DNA of 37,133 nucleotides from CBDUUP01 sp965370435 (GTDB taxonomy: Bacteria; Chloroflexota; Anaerolineae; Anaerolineales; UBA11579), in contig CBDUUP010000003.1 in assembly GCA_965370435.1 (NCBI GenBank), positions 1-37,133 on the forward strand, given 5' to 3'. This document shows positions 24,453 through 31,316 of the stretch, piece after piece. A model generated the notes under the pieces. The model did no database searches and was not told the DNA's origin. It saw only the letters and a program-made list of their open reading frames with translations. The position numbers and the translations under genes are program-made. Position 1 is the first letter of the stretch, and each line of letters opens with the position of its first letter.

Positions 24453-26480
24453 TTAGGGATTTCTCTCCGGCGGAATGCCCCAAATTCTCACCGTGCCGTC
24501 GTAGCCACCGGAGGCCAGGAATCTGCCGTCCGGCGACCAGGCCAGGCTCTGCACAAAACCTCTATGCCCTGCCAAGAGTCGTATGGCCTCTCCGGTTTCC
24601 GCGTCCCAGATGATGATGCTGGTGTCGTTGCTGCCCGCTGCGATCATGGTCCCATCGGGAGACCAGGCGATGGATTGCACTAGCCCGATCTGGCCCTCAA
24701 ATTTACGCACGCGGGTACCGAAGGATGCTTCCCATAGAATTACGTTGCCGTTGAAATCGCCGCTGGCCAGTTGGCTGCCGTCCGGCGACCAGGCCAAACT
24801 GACCACCCGGCCCGAATGTCCCTTGATCTCCCACACCAGTTCGCCCGACTCAACGTGCCAGACCTGGACCTTCCCCAGCGTCTGCCCGACTGCTATCTGG
24901 CTGCCATCCGGCGACCAGGCCAGGCTTTCGATGCGGGTGTTGGGATTGAGGGTGTTATAGAGGTCCCCGGTAGCCATATCCCACACCAGGATAGTGCCCA
25001 GCGAAGTCCCCGTTGCCAGGAGGTTGCCTCGCGGCGACCAACCCAGATTCGTGATCGGCCCGGCGAAGGGTTCCAGCAAAAGTTCCTCGTCACCGGTTTC
25101 CGGGTCCCAGATCCGAATCTTGCCATCGCTGCTGCCCGAGGCCAGTCGTGTACCCCCCGGAGACCAGACCGCCGCGCTCACTGTGCCGGTATGGCCCGCC
25201 AGGGTATGGATGGTTTCTCCGCTCTCCACATCCCATAATCGAACCAAGCCATCCGAACTCCCCGATGCCAGAACATCGCCGTCCGGCGACCAGGCGACGC
25301 TGAGTACCCGGCCCAGGTGGTTGCTTTCTCGGCTGTCCAGAGAGCGCAATTCTAGGCCCGTCTCTCCATCCCAGATCCGCAGCGTGCTGTCCTCACTGAC
25401 AGAGACTAATTGCCAGTTTCCCGGCATCCAGATAACGTCTTTCACCCAGGCGGTATGGCCCGTGGCTTCAATGAGTTGATCGCCGCTTTCCAGGTCCCAA
25501 ACTCTGAGAGAGTAAGGCGATCCGCCAGTGGAGACAACCTGGGTATTATCTGGCGACCAGGCTACACTGTTGATGTTGCTGAAATGATAGAAAGAAATGA
25601 TCTCTTGGGTCCACCTCGGCCTTATCACGTCCCAAACTCGGACCATCCGATCCGTGCTGCCGGAGACCAGCATACTGCCATCCGGCGACCAAGCGAGGGA
25701 AGTGATCCAACCGTCGTGGCCTTCAAGCGAGTGTATCTCTCGTCCCGTCTCAGCCTCCCAAAAACGGAGAATGCCGTTGATACCCCCGGAAACTAAAGTG
25801 CTGCTGTCCGGCGACCAGGCTAAGCTCAATACCGAGTTGGTATGGGCGGATAGATCGTGCAGGAGTTCGCCGCTTTCTGCATCCCAGACGAGAACTCGTT
25901 TGTCTGCGCTGGCTGAGGCGATCATCCTGCCGTCAGGCGACCAGACCACGCTTTCAACCGATCCTCGATGGCCGAATAGAAAATGGATTTGCTGCCCATC
26001 CACCCAAACCCGCACGGTATTGTCATCCCCGCCGCTGGCGAATCGAGTTCCATCCGGCGACCAGGCGACGCAGTTCACCTCCCTGGCATGGCCGGTATAG
26101 TGTTGGAGGAGTTCCAGGGTTTCAAAACCATAAAGCCAGATCCCCAGGCTGCCAGCCACCGCCAGAGTCGTCCCGTCCGGGCTTGCGGCAATTTGGTTGA
26201 TCGTGCCGTTCCCCAATTTGTTCAATTCAACGATCTGTCCCACGGTATCTATGCTGATGGGTGGGGAAGTGGGAAATGGCGTTTCTGTCGGGGTGGCGGT
26301 AGGTTCGGGGGTGGGTGTGATTGTTGCCGTAGGAGGGGGGAGTGTGGCTGTAGACGAAGGCGTTGGGGTAGGGCTGAGAGGAGAACTGCAATTCGCCAGC
26401 AGCGCGGCCAACAAGAAACTCAACGCGATCATGCGCGGGAGTCTATGAGGTTGTTTTCTTTGATTTACGCGTCGAGACAC
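24453..26480 (-). CDS. WD40 lipoprotein A, 14 repeats (two predicted seven-bladed propellers)
   Basis: The 675-residue protein is a paralogue of the next gene. A basic n-region (RRVNQRKQPHRLPR) and hydrophobic core (IALSFLLAALLANC) suggest a lipoprotein, although Asn before the cysteine is unusual. A Pro/Thr linker leads to 14 WD40 repeats with AWSPDG cores and endings such as VRVWD and IRIWD. Many repeats have the GH...WD spacing of classical WD40 units, better preserved than in paralogue B. GTG 26480 is chosen because ATG 26432 would remove all positive charge from the signal peptide; this is a judgement. It lies 65 bases downstream of the S41 protease gene. Confidence 0.88.
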   Translation of the reverse strand: MSRRVNQRKQPHRLPRMIALSFLLAALLANCSSPLSPTPTPSSTATLPPPTATITPTPEPTATPTETPFPTSPPISIDTVGQIVELNKLGNGTINQIAASPDGTTLAVAGSLGIWLYGFETLELLQHYTGHAREVNCVAWSPDGTRFASGGDDNTVRVWVDGQQIHFLFGHRGSVESVVWSPDGRMIASASADKRVLVWDAESGELLHDLSAHTNSVLSLAWSPDSSTLVSGGINGILRFWEAETGREIHSLEGHDGWITSLAWSPDGSMLVSGSTDRMVRVWDVIRPRWTQEIISFYHFSNINSVAWSPDNTQVVSTGGSPYSLRVWDLESGDQLIEATGHTAWVKDVIWMPGNWQLVSVSEDSTLRIWDGETGLELRSLDSRESNHLGRVLSVAWSPDGDVLASGSSDGLVRLWDVESGETIHTLAGHTGTVSAAVWSPGGTRLASGSSDGKIRIWDPETGDEELLLEPFAGPITNLGWSPRGNLLATGTSLGTILVWDMATGDLYNTLNPNTRIESLAWSPDGSQIAVGQTLGKVQVWHVESGELVWEIKGHSGRVVSLAWSPDGSQLASGDFNGNVILWEASFGTRVRKFEGQIGLVQSIAWSPDGTMIAAGSNDTSIIIWDAETGEAIRLLAGHRGFVQSLAWSPDGRFLASGGYDGTVRIWGIPPERNP

Positions 26481-26545
26481 AAGATCACTCTCTTTATTCG
26501 GCGTATCTAAGATACCCCGAATCCTACCTGAAAGGTTCAATATTT

Positions 26546-27706
26546 TTAAGGGTCGCCGAAAAATGCTTCGATAGCGGCCTGGATTACCGGGTTCGAGCTG
26601 GGATCGTCTTGGGCGATGAGGATGTCCGGCTGCAAGCCCACCCCGCCGATTGGATCGTCCAATCCCGGCACCCACCAACGAGCCGCGGTGACGTGTAAAC
26701 TGGAGTCGTCCCGCAGATCGAATACCAATTGGATCGAATCCTTGCCGTAGGTTGGAGCGCCAATGAGCAAGGCCCGTCCATGCGCCTGGAGCGCACCAGC
26801 GATGATCTCCGATGCGCTGGCGGTATAGTGGTTGACCAGAACCACCAAGGGGATATCGGCTAGCGGGCCGGGGCTGTTGACATCAAACTGCTCTACATCC
26901 TGGCCGCGGAACTGTTGTTCAATAATGACTCCTTCGCTTAGAAAGAGACGGGCGATGTCAATTCCTGCGTCAAGCAGCCCGCCGCCGTTGTTGCGCAGAT
27001 CCAGGGCAAAATGGGTCGCGCCTTGCTCCTGAAGATCGGCCACAGCCTTCTCGATTTCATCCGCGGTGCTGGCCGCGATAATGTTGACCTCGATAACCCC
27101 CAGCCGCGGCTCGGATGGCTCTAGATGCCAGGTCACCGAGGGGATGGGGATGTCGATGCGCTCGATCTCAAATTCGAGAGTTTCGCCATCCGGTTGGCGA
27201 AGGATGGTGATCGTGACTTCGCTTCCCTCCTCTCCCCGGATGGCGGATTGAACCTCTTCATAGCTGGTTTCCGCGAATATTTCGGTGTCGTCCACCCTCA
27301 TCAGGCGGTCGCCGTCCTGCATCCCTGCCTCGACTGCGGGGCCATCGGGGAAGGGGTAGAGGATGATGAAATTCTCCTCATCCCGCGCCAGGCGCACTCC
27401 AATCCCGCCATAATGGCCTTCAAGGACGTCGGTTTGCAATTCATGCTGAGGCGGCTCCACGAATACGGTGTATGGCTCGCCGTAGGCTTGGAGCAAGCCG
27501 TGGATCATCCCATATTCAAGGGCCGGAGCTTCTGGCAGCGGGTCGTAGGCATGTTTCTCAAGTAGTTCGTAGGTTTGCAAGAGGATGGCGAATTGGTCGG
27601 TGCTGGGACCAAAATATTGATTGAATAGGTACCCGGCAACAAAAGCCAGTACTACGTTCAAGATGGAGAGGAGGGTGTTGATGAGATTGCTTCGGTTTAT
27701 TTTCAT
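26546..27706 (-). CDS. C-terminal processing peptidase (S41) with PDZ domain
   Basis: The 386-residue protein is anchored by one N-terminal helix (LINTLLSILNVVLAFVAGYLF) and has an N-terminal helical region, a PDZ domain at about 85-165 (GGIGVRLARDEENFIILYPFPDGPAVEAGMQDGDRLMRVD), and the S41 catalytic domain. The likely nucleophile is S299 in NHYTASASEII and the general base K322 in TYGKDSIQ. Substrate-binding segments LDLRNNGGGLLDAG and GVGLQPDI are present. Such enzymes trim or degrade proteins outside the cytoplasmic membrane. ATG 27706 is preferred over GTG 27718. The two WD40 lipoproteins follow on the same strand, so the three may act together on envelope proteins. Confidence 0.94.
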   Translation of the reverse strand: MKINRSNLINTLLSILNVVLAFVAGYLFNQYFGPSTDQFAILLQTYELLEKHAYDPLPEAPALEYGMIHGLLQAYGEPYTVFVEPPQHELQTDVLEGHYGGIGVRLARDEENFIILYPFPDGPAVEAGMQDGDRLMRVDDTEIFAETSYEEVQSAIRGEEGSEVTITILRQPDGETLEFEIERIDIPIPSVTWHLEPSEPRLGVIEVNIIAASTADEIEKAVADLQEQGATHFALDLRNNGGGLLDAGIDIARLFLSEGVIIEQQFRGQDVEQFDVNSPGPLADIPLVVLVNHYTASASEIIAGALQAHGRALLIGAPTYGKDSIQLVFDLRDDSSLHVTAARWWVPGLDDPIGGVGLQPDILIAQDDPSSNPVIQAAIEAFFGDP

Positions 27707-27858
27707 GTAGTCGCTCACTTGAATAATTTGGTTGATAGGATGGTAAAGTTTATCATAACTAGTGTTATGGCAATCATGATTTACAGGTTTGAAGCCTGAG
27801 CAACCTTCGCAAGGCTTAGCGCATCTCTGCGATTTAGCCTTGACAGCTTACTAGATGG

Positions 27859-27906
27859 GAAGCATCCTGAGCCGGTGCGAAGCATCCTGAGCCTGTCGAA
27901 GGATGC
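27859..27906. repeat. Tandem 20-base units ending in a GCATCCT/AGGATGC hairpin
   Basis: Two adjacent 20-base units share GAAGCATCCTGAGCC (27859-27878 and 27879-27898). The second pairs GCATCCT (27882-27888) with AGGATGC (27900-27906). The core CATCCTGAGCCTGTCGAAGG resembles a dispersed palindromic repeat I recall from many bacterial genomes. Confidence 0.7.
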
Positions 27907-27940
27907 GACTCGTAGAACTAGAATCGACATCCGAATTCAT

Positions 27941-27970
27941 TTGACGAGCAATCCACAATGGGAGTACAAT
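27941..27970 (+). promoter_or_regulatory. Promoter of the phosphodiesterase gene
   Basis: TTGACG (27941-27946) and TACAAT (27965-27970) are separated by 18 bases; the spacer contains CAATGGGA. The predicted leader is about 37 bases and includes a GGGAG ribosome-binding site 8 bases before the ATG. Confidence 0.7.
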
Positions 27971-28013
27971 CAGAGTACTAAATAGACCGTAAGATTATCC
28001 GGGAGAAAAGAAT

Positions 28014-28505
28014 ATGCGCATAGCTATTATCAGCGACACCCACGATAATATCTGGAAATTAGATAGCGCCATGCCCCAATTGGCTCGGGCCGACGCGATA
28101 ATCCATTGCGGCGATATTTGCTCGCCCTTTGTGGTTAAACAGTTGGGAGAGGGCTTGCAGGATATACCGGTCCACATCGTTTGGGGCAATAATGATGGCG
28201 ACCACCGCCTCTTGATGCTGACCGCCGCCCAAGCTGGAAACATCCATATTCATGGAGAATTCGCCGACCTTACCCTGGGGGGCTTGAAGGTCGCCGTGAG
28301 CCATTATCCTGAGATCGCTCGCCCCATCGCCGAATCAGGTCGCTATGACTTGGTTTGCTACGGCCATGATCACACCGCCAACGAGGAAGAGGTCGGCCGA
28401 ACCCTGCTCCTCAACCCCGGCGAGATGATGGGGATGAAAGGGCGCAGCTCCCTGGTCTTATTCACTACCGCCCAGAAAAAAGTGGTCTGGGTGGATATTA
28501 ACTAA
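28014..28505 (+). CDS. YfcE/MJ0936-type metallophosphoesterase
   Basis: The 163-residue enzyme belongs to the calcineurin-like superfamily and should hydrolyse phosphodiester bonds with two metal ions. Metal-ligand motifs are all present: D8-T-H10 (SDTHDN), GD at 33-34 (IIHCGDICS), GNND at 58-61, H97 in SHYPE and GHDH at 117-120, followed by LLNPGE. This is the full set for the small single-domain YfcE group, whose natural substrates are not settled. It has its own promoter and a good ribosome-binding site and appears monocistronic. Confidence 0.93.
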   Translation: MRIAIISDTHDNIWKLDSAMPQLARADAIIHCGDICSPFVVKQLGEGLQDIPVHIVWGNNDGDHRLLMLTAAQAGNIHIHGEFADLTLGGLKVAVSHYPEIARPIAESGRYDLVCYGHDHTANEEEVGRTLLLNPGEMMGMKGRSSLVLFTTAQKKVVWVDIN

Positions 28506-28550
28506 TCCATCGTTGCCTAAATTTTGTTAGGGCTGCTAATTTTATTTAAC

Positions 28551-28620
28551 ACCAAGACACGAAGGCACAAAGACACAAATATTTTTGGTTTTTCTTCGTG
28601 TCTTGGTGCCTTCGTGGTGA
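28551..28620. repeat. Long inverted repeat (copy B, ACCAAGACACGAAG type)
   Basis: ACCAAGACACGAAG (28551-28564) is the exact complement of CTTCGTGTCTTGGT (28594-28607). Related words (GGCACAAAGACAC, TGCCTTCGTGGTGA) extend both arms. It lies between two converging genes, so it may terminate both, but it also resembles a dispersed non-coding repeat seen in other environmental genomes. Confidence 0.75.
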
Positions 28621-28653
28621 AATTTTCGACTGTATTCTATTGGTAAGTTATCC

Positions 28654-31311
28654 CTATCGCGACACCGACAATTTCGTGATCTTCCCTTCGGTATCAAACG
28701 TCATGCGGGCGTAGTGGTGATGCGTGTAAGGATTGCTCTCCACTTGCTTGCTAAGGACCACCACGCGCCGCGCTGGCGAATCAGCCGAGGGAGATTTGGT
28801 TTTAAACTGAGCTGTAGGGCAGGAGTGATTATCACCCCGGCATTCCGCGTGAACTTGATTGTATTCCAACCGGGCATTCTGCATTCCGGGTAGATATTGT
28901 TCCACCACGCCTTTGACCCGGGCCATTACGTCCTGGGGCACCGGCTGGGAGATGGCCCGATCTCCAACTCGGTCGCAGACCGTTTTCACCTGGGCGGATG
29001 GTTTCTGGGCGCGCATCACCGTCTTGGGAAGGGGGACTGCGTCCAAGACCAGGGGTTGCGCCAAAGGATCTCCATACAAGATGAATGAGATGAGCGTTTT
29101 TTGATCCTCACCGTCCAGGTATCCTTGCCGGGTGTGCATCTCGCGGGCCAGGCTGATCTTGGCTCGCCGCAGGGCTTCCCCGGCCGGCATTCCCAACCGC
29201 AGCATTTTCCAGAAAGAGTGCCCCAGTAGATCGGCCGCGATGAGCGGCGTCGTAATTGACCCGTAGGAGGTGACCGTCGAACCGATGACGGCCTGGGTGC
29301 CTGAATCTAGAAATTTCAGGGCCAGGGCCTGGTCAATTGTCTTGTCCATAATATGGGCGCCGTAGCAGGCCTCGCTGAACACAATATGCGGAGCTCGCCC
29401 GCCGTTGACCACGTCTTGCGGGCGAAGGGCCACCGGATAATCCGGCCCCGCGGTCTCCGCGAACGGATCCCGCTGCCCGTACCATTCCGAAGAGTCAATC
29501 AGGCCGTGCAGGTTGAAATATCCCAACTGAGCTGGACCCAACCCTTTTCCCGGCAGCGCTTCCGCCTCCGTGGGCGGCGAACTGAGGAGATGACGCGGCT
29601 CCCCAATGGGACGGAATACGGATAGGGAGGCTTTTCGCCAGACCTCGGCGGTATATCCAAAATTGGTCCGGTTGGCTCTGCGCCGGGGAATGAATCTGGC
29701 TAAAATCTTATCCCACAACCGCCGCAGCCAGGACACCGATTTGGGGAATGAATTCTGGTTTTGGGTGATATTGCGTAAGGCTTGAAGAAGGGGACCTGGG
29801 TCGCTACCGTTGCCTCCCGGCACGCGGCCCACCGGCCATTCGGGGATGAAGTAATTCTCATCCCTGGTGGCGTAAGGATTGTCCGAGGGCACGTCTGCGT
29901 CTGTGTCGTCAACCGGGTTGGGTAAATGGTGGAAGGGAACCACCTCCGGCCCCCCCACGATGAGCAGCGCACCGATCATCTCCCCGCGCTTTCCCAGCGA
30001 ATCATCCAGGTCTGCCAGAGTCAGTTTTAGACCCCAGGGATCATCGGCCTTGACCGGTTTGACTTTGAAGGCCGCTGTACTCACAGGGTCATCCCCATAA
30101 AATAGGATTGCGCCCCAATCGTGGCGGCGGCGGACTGCTTCTACCAACAGCTTCATCTGTTCGTCCAGCAGAGCGGCGGTCTGAGCGCCGTATTTATTCT
30201 CCAGCCCGCGGCGGGCGCTGAAAACTACGTATACCGGGAAGCGTCCATCCGAACGGGCGATGTGGTTCTGATTGAGGTTTTCGCCGACCTGTTCCAACTC
30301 ATTCTGCACCGAAAGCAAAATCTCGGCCGGTGAGAGTTCTGGCGATGGGGGAGGCGCTTTTGTTTCCAGTTCAAATGTATCTTCCACAGAAGCCTGAGGT
30401 TCTTCTTTTGGCTGCGGATGAGTTTGGGGTTTAGTGGCCGGTGTTTTGGCCTCTGGAATTTCTACTGGTTGGGGCAGTACGGTTGAAACAATGTCACCGG
30501 CTGGCAGTTGGTTCCAGCCCAGCGCCGCGGCTACCCCAGCGGGAACAGGGATGTCCAGGTAAGCCTGGAGGCCTTCCGGCCAAAGTGAGCGGTATGGATG
30601 GTCTTGGCCCCACAAGCGGATCGGGGCCAACCCGCAAACATCATTGGCCGCGGCTTTATGCAGCAGGGAGACCGCCTGCTCGGAATGGCCGCTGTCCATC
30701 AACGAATCGGCCAGCATCAGGCTGCAAACCAGGTTGTCGGGCCATTGCTTGATATAGAGATCCAACAGTTTGCGAGTCGCCATCCAGTTGCCCGACGCGT
30801 GGGAGATTTGCAAATGGGTGACCGCGATCAACGGCGTCTTGGACTCTTCGAGGAGCGCTTGTTGGATTTGGGCGGTCGCTTGCTCGGCATCTCCGGCTTT
30901 CAAGTATTGCCGGGCTTGTTGCAGCGCCTCTCCCCACCGGGCAATTGCTTGCGTTGGAGGCAGTCTCCCGCCCAGGGCCAAGACGCAAGCGGCTGATTCG
31001 GCGGTCTCAGACTGATTGTTGGCCTTGCGTAAATATGTCAAATGCCGCTGAAAGTCGAGATTCTCTGGGTCAACCGTGCAAAGTGTATCAAGGGCCTGGA
31101 TAGCCTCCCCGCCGCGCCCAAGAGCATAGGTAGCCTGTGCAAGAAGGAATTGAACCTGTAGATCGCCAGGATAGGCAGCCAGCCAGGCTTTAGCGATCTT
31201 GTGGGCAAAAGTATATTCCCGGGCGGTCAGTCCGGTGGATGTCAGAGTTACGAAATGCGATCTTGGCGCCGGTTGGTTGTGAGTTATCGGAGGAATTGAA
31301 ATGGATTTCAT
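28654..31311 (-). CDS. TPR protein with caspase-fold protease domain (C25 gingipain/CHAT-like, clan CD)
   Basis: The 885-residue protein has no signal peptide. Residues 1-265 are TPR-like helices (AWLAAYPGDLQVQFLLAQATYALGR; AVSLLHKAAANDV). A Pro/Glu-rich linker (about 275-320) leads to a protease-like domain at about 335-745. Its first part resembles C25 peptidases (GALLIVGGPEVVPFHHLPNP, then DENYFIPEWPVGRVPGG). The predicted dyad is H602 (YFNLHGL) and C649 (VFSEACYGA), 47 residues apart as in clan CD enzymes; the following GTQAVIGSTVTSYG and SFILYGDPLAQPL also fit. A C-terminal domain of about 140 residues is not recognised. It starts 5 bases after the giant TPR gene ends, so the solenoid is its likely partner. 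CHAT or C25 cannot be decided by eye. Confidence 0.85.
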   Translation of the reverse strand: MKSISIPPITHNQPAPRSHFVTLTSTGLTAREYTFAHKIAKAWLAAYPGDLQVQFLLAQATYALGRGGEAIQALDTLCTVDPENLDFQRHLTYLRKANNQSETAESAACVLALGGRLPPTQAIARWGEALQQARQYLKAGDAEQATAQIQQALLEESKTPLIAVTHLQISHASGNWMATRKLLDLYIKQWPDNLVCSLMLADSLMDSGHSEQAVSLLHKAAANDVCGLAPIRLWGQDHPYRSLWPEGLQAYLDIPVPAGVAAALGWNQLPAGDIVSTVLPQPVEIPEAKTPATKPQTHPQPKEEPQASVEDTFELETKAPPPSPELSPAEILLSVQNELEQVGENLNQNHIARSDGRFPVYVVFSARRGLENKYGAQTAALLDEQMKLLVEAVRRRHDWGAILFYGDDPVSTAAFKVKPVKADDPWGLKLTLADLDDSLGKRGEMIGALLIVGGPEVVPFHHLPNPVDDTDADVPSDNPYATRDENYFIPEWPVGRVPGGNGSDPGPLLQALRNITQNQNSFPKSVSWLRRLWDKILARFIPRRRANRTNFGYTAEVWRKASLSVFRPIGEPRHLLSSPPTEAEALPGKGLGPAQLGYFNLHGLIDSSEWYGQRDPFAETAGPDYPVALRPQDVVNGGRAPHIVFSEACYGAHIMDKTIDQALALKFLDSGTQAVIGSTVTSYGSITTPLIAADLLGHSFWKMLRLGMPAGEALRRAKISLAREMHTRQGYLDGEDQKTLISFILYGDPLAQPLVLDAVPLPKTVMRAQKPSAQVKTVCDRVGDRAISQPVPQDVMARVKGVVEQYLPGMQNARLEYNQVHAECRGDNHSCPTAQFKTKSPSADSPARRVVVLSKQVESNPYTHHHYARMTFDTEGKITKLSVSR

Positions 31312-31316
31312 AAGAG

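Larger units (their letters stand above)
27707..28013. other. Divergent intergenic region (307 bases)
   Basis: This region separates the minus-strand S41 operon from the plus-strand phosphodiesterase. It holds a small hairpin (AAGCCT 27792-27797 with AGGCTT 27812-27817), a tandem 20-base repeat with palindrome at 27859-27906, and the phosphodiesterase promoter. No credible promoter for the minus-strand gene was identified and no gene is seen. Confidence 0.7.

Noticed and set aside
22500..26070. Regularly spaced repeated word (CCGGCGACCAGGC every ~125 bases) resembling a repeat array or CRISPR
   Set aside because: Spacing and sequence are explained by WD40 repeats in two intact coding genes; the intervals are coding, too long and similar to each other.
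24583..26510. Several plus-strand open frames with repeated RRPG or PSGDQA words
   Set aside because: The repeats are the antisense reading of the WD40 cores; not independent genes.
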